Notes: a model not told the origin generated them from the sequence alone. A stretch of DNA of 64,000 bases from Thuidium tamariscinum (GCA_947034885.2 OX344751.2:47025082-47089081); one strand, 5' to 3'; positions 45,687 through 56,689 are shown, counted from the stretch's first letter. Program-made: numbers and translations.

Positions 45687-48600
45687 ATGGTTGTCCCAGG
45701 TGGCGGTCAAGGTCGGAACGATACGCGTAGGGCTACAAAAGATTGGGACCCTTGGCTTGTACCGTGCGTTCCAAATGATAATTCATCCTATGCTCGGAAA
45801 TGCGTGTTTTGCGGGTGGAGCAAAGTCTTTGTGCGGAAAAGGGCATTTAGTCACTTTGGATATGGTGGCTCGGCAACAGCAGACCGTTGTCCAAAAATCC
45901 CTAGAAGTGCACGTGAAAAGTTTATGACTTGCAATGGAAACGTTCCAAAAGCCATGAGCTTTGAAGAATTGTTTGAAACACCATTTGTGGGCAATGAGGC
46001 CATTGGTGCGGCACAATCCTTCATTCAAGAGGTAGAGGGTGGTGAGGTGGGTGGTTCTTCAAATCCAACGGGTCCAACCGGCCCGACAAACCTTACCCCA
46101 GATTCAGTGGATTCTACTCCAAGTACGGTTGACAGAACAGGAAGCCGCCCTGTGGTTTCTCGTCAAAGAAGTATGGATGAAGCATTACAAATAGGCTTGA
46201 GACAAAAGTTGGATGCGATGTGGGCTTCATTTTTTTATGAAGCCAATATTGCATTCAACGTCACGCGACACCCTGCATTTATAAATGCAGTGAAGGAAAC
46301 TGCAGCAGCTGGAATTTTATATCGTCCACCAGCATTCAACGCGTTGCGTACCAGGATGATTGATGTGAAGAAAGAAGTTGTCCAAAAAATGGTCAATGAC
46401 CGGACAAAGAACTCTATTGCGCAATATGGAGCAACTATTTGTTCAGATGGGTGGTCAGATACCAATAGGCGACCGTTGATGAATGTGATGCTCGTTTGTC
46501 CAGCAGGGGATGTGTTTTTGGGTCAGAGGACAGTACGGGAGCGAAGAAGGACATTGCCTACACGACAGCTTTAATGTCGAAGTACATAGACAAGGCCGGT
46601 CCTTCAAATATTGTGCAATTGTGTACAGACAATGCTTCAGTAATGATTGGAACTATGTCATGTTTGTTACTGAAATATCCCCACATGTACAAACAAGGGT
46701 GTGCGGCTCACATCTTGGATTTGCTTTTGGAAGATTGGGGAAAGTCTCAAACGATGAAGGATTTGGTAAGTGAGTGTAGGACAATGGTGAAGCATATCAG
46801 GAAATACCATTTCACTATGGCTTTGTTTCGGAAACATTCTCCAAACAAAATGCTTAGGCTGCCTACTTTGCCACGGTTTGCCACGGTTTGCCACCAATTT
46901 CCTTATGGTAGACCGCCTGCTCGATTGCAAACAAGCTTTGCAAACCGTGGTTGCAGATGACGCTTACATGACCTTCGAGTTCAGTTTGCAGAATCGGACT
47001 AATGGAGGTACCATTAGGCGCAAAGCAATGGATGTTCGGCTCAACATTCATTCTGAAAGGTTTTGGTCAAAATGCAAGAATTTCGTGTTTATGATAGAGC
47101 CAATACTCGTTGCTCTACGACACTTTGATGGCAAAAAACCAGCAATGCCAAAAGCTTGGTTGATAATGTTCGAGTTGAAGAAACACGTGTATACTCTCAG
47201 GGATCCTCCATTTCTTTTAGACCCTGTGGTTGCAACGCGTTACGAGAAGAAATTTGAAGCTCGTTGGAAGTTAATGCAAACGGACCTCCACTATGCAGGA
47301 GCACTCTTGAATCCGTTTTTGGCAGGAGTAGAAGAAATTCAAAACAATGGGGTGGCCAAAGCAGCTTTGAATCGAGTCATACGAAAACTAGCTCCATCAT
47401 TAGGAGTTTCAGTGGTCGTGGCAATGCAAGAGCTTGTCCAATTTTAGGAGAAGACAGGGCCATTTGATCCCCGAGAAGAGGTTCTCGACATCACACAGAC
47501 CAATTTAGAACCTCATCAATGGTGGAATCATGTAGGCGGCGATGCTCTTCCGAAGATTGCAAAGAGAATTCTAGGGTTGACTTGTTCAGCATCTTCATGT
47601 GAACGAAACTGGAGCATGTATTCATTCGTGCATAGTAAAACGCGAAATCGTTTGACCACAAAGAAGGCTCAAGATTTGGTGTACATTTATGCTAACTGCC
47701 ACTTGGAACGTCAAAAGCGTGGGTACAATGCTGCTCAATTTTATGAAAGGGTCCTCGTGGATGGAGACACTGATGAAGAGAGGGACGAGCCTATGCCTTC
47801 AGGATCGGAGGACGAGGGTTATTTTGATTTTATCGAAGATAATTTAGTCCGAAGAGAAGAAGAAGATCTCTTGCGCGATCACAATGAATGGGCAGATATG
47901 GTCCCACCTCCACCAAGTCCACCGCCATATCGATATGGAAACACATTTGCAAGTGGCAATGATGCGGAAGGTGTTGCTGAGGAAGAACTTTTTCGTTCTC
48001 CAAAGCGGAACCCTGATGATGCGTGGGTCGGAAATTGGGGCACAGTTTCACCACGAACTGCGGCAAGAACACCTTCTGACAACAACGAACAAGCAGATAA
48101 TCAAATGCCTGCCTCAGATGTTCAAGAAACATCTCCAGTACCAACACGTATTCCTTCAAGCAGAGCAATGAATATTGGAAACATTGCACCAATCAATGCG
48201 GGAATTGAAGCAGAAGAAGAGGTGGATCACATTGAAGAGGTTGTAGAAGAAGTAACTCCTATTTCGGTAGCAATGAATTCACCGACCATACAAACAACGG
48301 AGGCAGCTGAGTATGATTCAGATGCGCCACTGAATACCATCCTCAACCGTAGTCGGAATGTTTCCTTGACTCGAGGTGGACATACAGGGCAGACTACAGT
48401 CAGAAGGTCAGTCACAACTCCTTCTATAAGGGGCCGTGTGCCCAGAGGGGAAGATACAAGCCAAGGTAGAGTCAGAAGATCGGCCCCTAGTTCATCGACA
48501 AGGACGCCTTTAGATGGAGGTCCACTATCCAGCATCAATGAAGAAGTCCCTGAGTCCGCTCCACAAGCCACCCAACCAACTCCAGTGTCTAAGCCAAGAG

Positions 48601-49040
48601 AAATATCGTTGGAAGAACGACTACGCAACAGCAACAATAGAGACAGAAGTAAAAAAAGGCGCATTAGAAGAGTAGATGAAAGGACACACAGACATCCGAA
48701 GCGCGCAAATCAAATTGTGGAACCTTGTAGGCTTGGGGCAGGGTGCTCCACACAAGCGGTCCAACAATCAAGCCAATCAATAGCGGTTCAAGCAGGTCCT
48801 GAATCTGTAGTTGATGGAATTATTGATGCAACGCGTCCCACAAAACGACTAGTCCAGACTGCGATTCCTGGTGGTCAAGACATAGTTGTGCGGAATTTGA
48901 CCTCGAAGGTGGAAAGAGAAATACGACCAGAACCAATAACAAGAGAAGAGGACGAGAATGACAGCTCAAGCCACGATAGCGACACAGACGCTGGTTACGC
49001 ATCGCGTGAAGATACGGACCTTGATGCTGACGAAGTGTAG
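45687..49040 (+). pseudogene. hAT-family transposase of the 30-kb element (two frameshifts, one stop)
   Basis: From the N-terminus: a BED-like zinc finger (CVFCGWSKVFVRKRAFSHFGY...RC), a catalytic domain with ICSDGWSDTNRRPLMNVML, the LCTDNAS aspartate block and QGCAAHILDLLLEDW, and a C-terminal dimerisation domain with IAKRIL...SASSCERNWSMYSFVHSKTRN. A long acidic, Arg/Ser-rich tail follows. Three lesions are visible: a one-base deletion near 46523 (frame 0 to 2), a 10-bp tandem duplication CCACGGTTTG at 46871-46890 that returns to frame 0, and TAG at 47445-47447. Each side is conserved against the transposase at 2638-9813. The gene is therefore probably inactive and the element would need an outside transposase. 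The start at 45687 is the Met just before the zinc finger; an upstream in-frame Met exists at 45672. Confidence 0.88.
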
Positions 49041-50875
49041 AACGATTCAGATTTTTGTTTGTAACTAGATATTAGTCCAATTGTTTGGAAGGTAAATTAG
49101 TCCCACTGTATCTTCCAAAAATGTTTTTTTGAAAAGATTTCTAGCGGAAGTTTATAGCCTAGTAGTTTAGTACCTTACATATTGATATGTTGTAGCACCT
49201 TACTAGGCATTTTCATCGTATTTCGACATATTAACTTTGGGGTTATTTTATTATTTTCTAGCCTTTGGTTTAGTTGGTTAACCTCACAGATTTTTAACTA
49301 AGTATATTTCTACCCAAATTGCTCCAAAATTGCGTTTTGTAATACAAGTGCAATGTTTTTGAAATTTTTGTTGTCACATATGAAATGGTGAGATATTCTT
49401 GTGGGATGGTTTCAGAAGATGTGGAGAAAATCTTCACCATGTACATTGCAAGATATTAACATTTGTACTAGCAAAACCCCTTTTTTTCCGGCAATTGGCC
49501 AATTGCCCTTGACAAGGTGACATTAGTATAAAAAACACTCAAAATTGATGGTTATTCTTTAAACTCATATTAGAATCAAAGTGGTATGTATGCTCTACAT
49601 TCTACAAATTTGTAATCATTTGTAATTGTTCAACATATGGGAGAAAAAACATTAAGTTAGAAACCAACAAAAAAATAGAAAATGCTTGAAAATACTAAGT
49701 TGTCAACAAATTATTTATAAAAATGACAAATGCCAATTACTTTAGTTAAAGTATTGTAAGAAACAATCTTCATCCAATGTTTCACTTTTTTTTCAAAAAT
49801 ATAAAAAATTGAATGGAATAAAGAATTTCAAACTTTTTTGGTAGAGTAGAGATTCTATAAGTACCCATTGACTACCCCAAACTAAAATTCCTCATAACTT
49901 TTGACTCATGTATTGAAATGGAATGATTCGAAGGTTTACACATAGATAAAAATCTAATAAAGATATTTCAAATTTTTATTTCTTAATGTCACAATTTCTA
50001 AAGAAGTTTTTTTTTGGTGCCCGGGCTACGCACAATTTTAAAGGAAACAACACGTCATGTCCTAACTTTTTGATCGTGTAGTCAAAAGGGATTATATTGT
50101 TGGTCCTTTTCCCCTAAGTTGCGGGCACATGTTGTGTCAAAATTTCAAAGAAAAGAAAATTAAATTCAATAGGTAGTAAGATCCCTAGAAATGCAATTCG
50201 GGGCTTTACGGGTTAATGATTGTGTCAATTCAATTCAATACACCACAAACACAAAGGTCCTTTAGAGGCACACCCTCACACCCCTACAAGAAAAAAATTC
50301 AAAATGTATAATATATTGTTGTTATTTAAAATGAAAACTACAATGAAGTGTAGACCTGTAGTAATAATCAAGGATTGTAGTTTAAAAGGTCACAATGCTA
50401 TAAATAAACTTTGAAAATGGTAGTTATATTTTAAAACCATTCTATAAGGCAAGCTTGGTATACACTTCAAACAAAATTAAAGTCTATTGGAATTGTACAT
50501 TATATAGGAAAAAGATTGTAGAGTACATTTTGAGAAGCGATAAATTGACCGGGGTTATGCTTGTAAAGCCCTTTCATCCCGTTTTTTTTAATCATAAACT
50601 TTTTAGATTAGACTTGTAAACGGAGGGTTGAATGACTTCAAATCTCTTTGGCAATTTGGACACTATAGTGATTAAACATTATAATCTTTCAATCCATAAG
50701 TGATATATGTTTTGTTCTCCTAAATGATCTCTGACATGTCTAGTTTGAATTAGAATGGTTACATTTTAAATTTTCTTTCTTAAAGCTCATCATGAAGTAA
50801 TTTTTTTCTTTACTTTAGAAATTAGAACAAATTCCTAGAAACTCCCCCAAAGGCCTTGAGCATTTAGGGGTAAAA
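49041..50875. other. 3' non-coding region of the hAT element
   Basis: AT-rich. The part 49800-50030 resembles one arm of the foldback element at 10.5-11.6 kb. No gene supported. Confidence 0.5.
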
Positions 50876-51185
50876 AACACCCGCGGTCGCCATCAAAGAC
50901 AGAGGCGTGGTCGCCCTGCACCCGAGGTCGCTCCTAACCAGAAGTCGCCCTTCTCTTGTACCCGAGGTCACCCTATACCCGAAGTCGCCCTTCCATTGCA
51001 CCCGCGGTTGCAAAAGAGACGCAGTCGCGCTGGATTTTTAACCCGCGGTCGCACCTGAGCCCGGTACCCGCGGTCGCCTCTGCACCCGCTGTCGCCTACC
51101 CGCTGTTGCCCTGAAAATCGGATGCGCGGTCGCCCTTACCAGAGACGCGGTCGCCCCACCCGTAGTCGCCCTGCCTCGCTTTCCA
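50876..51185. repeat. GC-rich cluster 6, right subterminal
   Basis: About a dozen variants of ACCCGCGGTCGCCC in one orientation, ending about 175 bp from the right terminus. Together with cluster 1 it gives the element GC-rich arrays at both ends, consistent with hAT subterminal transposase-binding repeats. Confidence 0.85.
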
Positions 51186-51359
51186 CGTCAGCGTGGATAG
51201 CCTGCCACGTAGGCAAAAACTTCTTACTTCGCGGTAAAAAAATTTACCCTTGCGCGACGGGACGGGACGGGGTAGCGACAGGTTGTCTTATACGACACGC
51301 GACATCGGACGTCTAACACGACGCCGAAACCCAAAAATATGTCTAACAGAACAACCCTC

Positions 51360-51367
51360 GGCTCATT
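51360..51367. repeat. 8-bp target-site duplication, right copy (hAT)
   Basis: GGCTCATT, identical to 21466-21473, directly after the right terminus. Confidence 0.92.
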
Positions 51368-53312
51368 AGCCGGATTAGCAACGGCGGCCAATTTTGACAT
51401 CTTCACATTGAGTTTCCCAGTCCTCTCATGTGCTGCAGATCTCATAGCGTGAGCAAGTCCCTCCGCAGTTTTCTTTTCCTCTGGCGTGATCTCGTTGTAC
51501 TTTCGTACTGCAGCATCTGCGGCTTGAGAAATCTCTTGCTGCACATTTCCAAGGCCAATCAATGTGAACAAAAGCTTTAAGAACAAAACTGAATATACTA
51601 AAATACATTGTATTGAAAAGAAGAATTTTCACAATAATTTCATACCCGAAAAACGAAGGATGTGAAGACCTCCAGTGGCATAGAATACCACGTCTTCCTC
51701 AATTTCTGTGCAGAACAGCGTTTAAGCTCAGATGGCCTCAACATTTCGTTGAAGCGCTCTATGGGTAAAAGCCCATACTTCTGAACCCTATAAAGGGTAT
51801 GAACCAAATTGGTCTTGACGTGTGAGCCCTCTGTAGACCTGAAATTGAACAAGGCTTTATAAGTATATGCATTTCATATTATATAAGCGAAGATGAAATA
51901 GTTTCAAAATTTTCTAAAAACATAAAACAAAACTTCAAAGACCAAATTCAAGTAAACAACTTACTTGTTAATGTCATGCATGACATGCATAGCTACCTCG
52001 ATTTTGCCCTTTGTGTCCAACACAATTGAGTCCACTGCATAGTGCCAAGTTATGTTCTTGGAGTGCAGCCGAGAAATATGATTCATCCATGACAGCAAGC
52101 GGTGATTCCCGTCACACACAAAGAACTTCAAGTTCTTCAAGAAACTCAATTCGGGAACAGACTGGATGTGGGCTTCAAAGATCTCATTCTTCTCTCTCCA
52201 TAAAGGCCCCCATTTCTCTATCTCCTCCTCTGTGAATTTGGAGCTTTCTCCGGCTTCATTTGTGGTTGTGACATAGAAAACTGCTGCCCCGTCGAGGTAG
52301 CCCTTTGCAAATTCGTGTTCAAGCAATTCAAGATCGCAAGACAAAGTAGGTCTTACCATGGGCATCGCTACCATCCGGCACAAGGGAATTTGAAGCCGAA
52401 ACAGTTGATCAGGCTTCATCCTCAAGCCTGCAATGGTATTCACAGAGTCTACCTTGTGATATTGGCGGAGGTCATCCTCCAACAGGTCCTTGTCATCTTC
52501 ATCCATGAATTCCTCCACCACGTCTTCACTTGTGACTCCTTTCCTCGCTTCACCACGAATGGGGGGTTGACTTGTAACATCCATGTTTTGGGTTTCCATG
52601 ATAGTTTCTTCTTGGGAAAGAACTACTAGAGACACTTCCATCTGCAATAATAAAACACCCATAAATGTATGACCACAAGCCTACCTTTATAACACAAAAA
52701 TGCAAAGAAGAATTCAAGTTAAATTGAGAGATAAACTTTCAAAAGATAGAGTACATAAGTAAAACATTAATTTTGAAATATGTAAGGCTTTATAGTGCCA
52801 TTTGAATATAAAACTTTTTGGTGAAACAGATTCTAGTCAATCTCTACATCTTCCTCAGAATCTGAGCTGAGGTGAATGAAGACTGGAACCTGTGGACCTA
52901 TAGGACCACTGCAAGCACAAGTACATGTCTCTTGCAGTGGTGGACCATCAACAGTGATGGAGATCTGCGACTCAGAGCTATACTTAGTCTCTGAGCTCTC
53001 TGAAGACAAACACCTAAATCCCTTTCTTCTAGCAATCTCAGCAAGCCTCAAGGCATGCCTTCGCCTTCCTGCATTTGGGTCACTGACACGACTAAGCACG
53101 GAGCTCTGGAAAGCATCTACTGCACGCTCAGCGGCATCCATGACATCTCCAAAACTTACCAAGTCTTCCGCTATAGCTTGCTCCTCCGAGTGACTTGAAA
53201 TATGCTTTCCTGGACTCTCAAATCCAAGTGCTTCTGAAGGTCCTGCTTTGTGAACAACTTGAACGCTTGGAGGCACTGGTGAAGCTGAAGATGCACCCTC
53301 TCCACTTTGTCT
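51360..53312 (-). CDS. ParB/DNA methyltransferase-like protein, N-terminal exons (gene split by hAT insertion)
   Basis: Exons read leftwards: 53312 to about 52848, 52641-51965, 51838-51646, then 51574-51360, where the hAT element cuts the reading frame. The cut exon continues at 21465-21450 in frame (ANEP|DFLKE). The exon at 52641-51965 carries a ParB/sulfiredoxin-like domain: a proline-containing strand region (LQIPLCRMVAMPMVRP), a helix (DLELLEHEFAKGYLDG), AAVFYVTT, then KFFVCDGNHRLLSW at about 52092-52134, equivalent to the ParB nucleotide-binding box. ParB domains precede DNA methyltransferases in many phage and bacterial proteins. The upstream exon ends in VFIHLSSDSEED, a SUMO-interaction-like motif. 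Its donor is weak (GAT|GTAGAG or CAG|GTTCCA, both phase 0), so the 52848 boundary is uncertain. The ATG at 52641 could instead be the start. Confidence 0.65.
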
Positions 53313-53399
53313 CTATTGATTGAATAAAATATTCAAATTTCAAATAGTCAATATGCATTACAAGATTACATTAATAGCAATATAAGCACTTCCTTTCAA

Positions 53400-53525
53400 T
53401 TCTACACAAATCTACCAAAATCTTCCGAAATCTACCAAAATCTTCCAAAATCTACAGAAATCTACCAAAATCTACAGAAATCTACCAAAATCTCCCAAAA
53501 TCTACAAAAATCTTCCAAAATTTTA
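53400..53525. repeat. 12-bp microsatellite (AAATCTACCAAAATCTTCC)
   Basis: AAATCT(A/T)CC and AAATCTACAG alternate for about 125 bp inside the proposed large intron of the methyltransferase-like gene. Confidence 0.8.
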
Positions 53526-53615
53526 AAAATCTCCTCCGGATGGCTGTTGGTGTCATTATCTTTTCAAAAAACTGAGTTTGGATTTTCAAAATTTTTAATT
53601 ACTGTAAAGAACTTT

Positions 53616-53687
53616 GGGGGTCATCCCCGTTCCCGTCTGACGTGGCTCGGATCCGAGCCATGTCAGACCGGAATTGGGAGGACCCCC
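53616..53687. repeat. GGGGTCC/CTCGGATCCGAG hairpin, copy 3
   Basis: Arms GAACTTTGGGGGTC...GACCCCCGAAGTTC around GGCTCGGATCCGAGCC. In the proposed 53.3-56.4 kb intron. Confidence 0.85.
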
Positions 53688-53880
53688 GAAGTTCTTGACA
53701 CTGGTGTTTTTTTTCTTCCTCGATTTAATCCTGATCTAATCCGTAGGTCGAATTAGTCATCCCTTTACTAACGCAATCAACACAGAAATTGAAAACATTG
53801 AAGAATCAGAGGTCACTGATCTCAAATCTCGGAAGCAGACGTTGCACAAAAACGTAGAAAAAATTCAAATTCACAAAAAT

Positions 53881-53954
53881 GGGGGGGTCCTCTGGATTCA
53901 CGTCCGACATGCCTCGGATCCGAGCCACGTCGGATGTGAATCCAGAGGACCCCC
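53881..53954. repeat. GGGGTCC/CTCGGATCCGAG hairpin, copy 4
   Basis: Near-perfect palindrome: GGGGGTCCTCTGGATTCAC pairs with the right arm; core CCTCGGATCCGAGCC. Confidence 0.88.
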
Positions 53955-54066
53955 AAGTTTCTTACTAATTCGGATTGAATGAGTTCTTCATTAACAGGGT
54001 TTCAGCGCATATCTGAACAGGGTACGGAAAATCTTTTGAAAACTCCCCGAGGAGAGAAGAACTGTA

Positions 54067-54136
54067 GGGGTCCTGCCGCATCCACAAGATCCTAACTCGG
54101 ATCCGAGCTAACTCGGCCGACACCAACCGGGACCCC
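54067..54136. repeat. GGGGTCC/CTCGGATCCGAG hairpin, copy 5
   Basis: AGGGGTCC...GGGACCCCT with core ACTCGGATCCGAGCT. The right half (CTCGGCCGACACCAACCGGG) is shared with copies 6 and 7. Confidence 0.82.
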
Positions 54137-54225
54137 TATTCTTTTGATCTTTGATCATGAACCAAACCAGAATCTGAACAGGATTCGGAAATTTTTAAAA
54201 ATCTCCACGAAGAGAGAAAAACTGC

Positions 54226-54296
54226 GGGGGTCCAACTGGTCCTACCGAATCTTAGCTCGGATCCGAGCTTACTTGGCCGACACCAACCGGGACCCC
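54226..54296. repeat. GGGGTCC/CTCGGATCCGAG hairpin, copy 6
   Basis: GGGGGTCC...GGGACCCC with core AGCTCGGATCCGAGCT. Successor of copy 5 by local duplication of about 160 bp. Confidence 0.82.
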
Positions 54297-54376
54297 TCAA
54301 ATCCTGATCTTTCAACATGAAATCTCAACAGGGTACAGATTTTTTTTTTAAAAATCACAGAGAGAGGAGATCTGCA

Positions 54377-54446
54377 GGGGTCCTATCGAATCTACCGGAT
54401 GTGAGCTCGGATCCGAGCTAACTCGGCCGCCACCAACCGGGACCCC
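54377..54446. repeat. GGGGTCC/CTCGGATCCGAG hairpin, copy 7
   Basis: CAGGGGTCC...GGGACCCCTG with core AGCTCGGATCCGAGCT, about 151 bp after copy 6. Confidence 0.82.
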
Positions 54447-54479
54447 TGCTCTTTCTGATTTCAGATGGACTTGCAAGTT

Positions 54480-55440
54480 CGGAATGACGAACACCACCTG
54501 TCGCACTGAGTTCTAGCTCAATAACCACCTCGTGAATTCACACTCTCAAGCAACAGGATGTACGCTCATCGAATCTTGACAAGGCAAGTATCTAGATTCT
54601 CTCACGAAGACTCATGTGTGATGAGATTCACATGCCGCTCCAGGTGCTTTCTTCGAGGCTCGACCCAAGAAGAATCAGAATCTGCTCAAGTTCACACGTC
54701 TAGAATTTTCCTGACTAGAAGGCAGACACAAGAAAACGAGGAAGAACATGATTGTGCACCTGCTGTGTCATGCGAGGCTTGCTTCGAGGTGGAAGCGGAT
54801 CTGCTGTGTCCTCCCTTGCTCGATTCCTCGTCGACCTCCTCATCATGGAATCCTACTCGCACAACACAGCGTAGAATGAGACCTCGGAACAAAAAATAAG
54901 AATTGATGAGAAGAGCTCAGTGCCAGAAGAGCTCAGTGCCAGAAGAAGTCAGTGGCTTCAGAAATTTGCTGCGCCGCCACAACTTCCGGCTTTCTGAGGA
55001 ATTTCTAATTTGAGTTTGTTTTCCGATTTGTGTGCTTAGCCAAGCATTGAAATCCAGATACATTCACGATCAAAGTAACCCACCAGGTCATTCCACCCGC
55101 AGCTTGGGGGAAAGGTGGCACACAAAGAATTTTGCAGGTGCCTACTTTAGACGTCGATCCTGATTCGGTCGATCTTGATTCCAAATCAGGAATCAAATTC
55201 CCCTTAAATTAATCTGCGGCAGCTAGAAAGGCGCGTGATGCCGTGGCAAGCCAAGCTCAAAAAAGAATCCGGATTTTGCAAGATCTGAGTACTGACGAGG
55301 CGCTTTCCCGGCCACGGAATCATTCGCTCTGTGCTGGGCATCCGGGTGTGTTATGAACACCAACTGCAAATCATCGTAGCTTCTATGCATGCGGCAAAGA
55401 ATGACATGCAAACGACATGTATGGACACGTGGCTAGAAAT
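54480..55440. other. intronic/intergenic DNA without a supported exon
   Basis: Short frames on both strands (for example 54558-54899) lack conserved features and convincing splice context. Lies in the proposed 53.3-56.4 kb intron. Confidence 0.4.
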
Positions 55441-55454
55441 GATTTGATTTCACA

Positions 55455-55735
55455 CTTGAAATGTTGCGTGGCATTCCAGCCCTCAAGGCCGGCTCGGACA
55501 CGTGGCGGTCCAGGATTTGCCTACAAATCTTGGAATCTGACGTGGCGATTCTAGACCTGAATGCCTCCTCGGACACGTGGCGGAGATTGATTTGTCTTCC
55601 CACCTTGGAATCTCACGTGGCAACTCCAGACTTGAAAGCCTCTTTAGACACGTGGCAGAAAGATATTTGTCTTTAAATCCTAAAAGCTGATGTGGCAATT
55701 CCAGACTTCAATGCCTCTTTACACTTGTGGCTTTA
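55455..55735. repeat. 75-bp tandem repeat with ACACGTGGC (G-box) in each unit
   Basis: ACACGTGGC-type words recur at 55498, 55573 and 55648, and as ACACTTGTGGC at 55721, at exact 75-bp spacing. A second (C/G)ACGTGGC word lies about midway in each unit. GGACACGTGGC is a classic plant G-box/ABRE core. About 3.5 copies. Confidence 0.85.
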
Positions 55736-55739
55736 CTCT

Positions 55740-56370
55740 TTGAGAAAGTTTCAGTTACCAAATAGAATCCTTTTTTACTAAATTCTAATGAGATTCCCAC
55801 TGTAAATAGAGAATATTGTTAATTTGAAGTACAAGTTCATAAATGGAATGTAGTTCATAATATCATATTTCGCTTTCAATCCTATTTCGCCCTAAAAGTC
55901 ATTTTTTCACCAAATCCTAGTATTTACCATCTACTTGATGTAGAATTAAACATAGTGGCTACTTCTAATAGAAAGTGCCTACTTTTGATACTCTGTAATA
56001 TCAAGTGCTTCTTATATCACAGTGTTTGATCTCATCCTCTTGTTCTCAAAAATGGCATTTTGTCTATATAATAGGACTACAACTGGAAGGATCACATCTC
56101 ACTTGTTTATTGAAAGCTTTTCTATTGTAAACACTCAAGCATAACACTAATGTGCTTTCACTTTGTACGTTCTAAATACCCTTGGACATCTCTCTCAGTG
56201 CGTATACAGGTCATGGCCATGAGCATAACGGTTTTCAGTATTGTACTCCATTCTTAATACTTCAAATGCAAGAAGTACTCTAAGTACTTAAAAAATATCA
56301 AAAGCTCTACTGCCCTTTGATCAATAGTGTATACAGAGGACTCATGATAGTAAGAGGAGTATTTGAGAAA
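55740..56370. other. AT-rich DNA, no supported exon
   Basis: No gene seen; lies between the G-box array and the possible first exon. Confidence 0.4.
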
Positions 56371-56376
56371 TCTTAC

Positions 56377-56682
56377 ATTTTCAGAATTTGGTGCCCCTGC
56401 ATCTTGTTGTATACTCCTGTTGTCCACCACTATCTCCTCGACTCTGTCATTGCTATCGCTCGGAACATCGTCTTCCCCAACACTACTCCCTGCCTCAAAA
56501 CGCAAGGTTCGACGAAGATCTCTACCTCTTGGTTGAGTAGTCTTTGCTGCCCTTCTACTTCTCTTCGTCATTCTAGCCCTGTTTAAAGCCTTCCTAGATG
56601 AGAAATAGAGTAACCTACGGCGCTTCCGTGTTCTTCCTTGTTCCAAACTAAGGAAAGAAAGTCTCCTATCTTCTACAAGCAT
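56377..56682 (-). CDS. possible first coding exon of the methyltransferase-like gene
   Basis: Open frame from ATG 56682 to a good donor AAT|GTAAGA at 56377, phase 0, matching the phase of the next proposed exon (53312). The peptide is basic then acidic (GRTRKRRRLLYFSSRKALNR; RMTKRSRRAAK; NDRVEEIVVDN), consistent with a nuclear-localised N-terminus. An alternative acceptor (TTGTAG|AAGATAGG) lies just after the ATG, so the exon could begin further upstream. Assignment to the same gene rests on strand, phase and position inside the MULE; it may be a separate gene. Confidence 0.4.
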
Positions 56683-56689
56683 GAAGTGA

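Larger units (their letters stand above)
21474..51359. mobile_element. 29.9-kb hAT-type transposon carrying four cargo genes
   Basis: Left end CAGGGTTGTTCTG and right end (reverse complement) GAGGGTTGTTCTG match at 12 of 13 positions, and GACAT follows three bases later at both ends. An exact 8-bp duplication flanks them. The CAGGG terminus and 8-bp duplication are hAT hallmarks, and the element encodes a hAT transposase at 45687-49040. Cargo: RING protein, coiled-coil protein (-), protein kinase (-), coiled-coil protein (+). GC-rich repeat clusters lie near both ends and before every gene. The interrupted exon is restored in frame when the element and one duplication are removed, which fixes the boundaries. 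About 30 kb is far above the usual few kb for hAT elements. Confidence 0.9.

Noticed and set aside
54558..54899. 113-codon plus-strand ORF
   Set aside because: Ser/Thr/Arg-rich, no motif or splice context, lies between repeats in the proposed intron.
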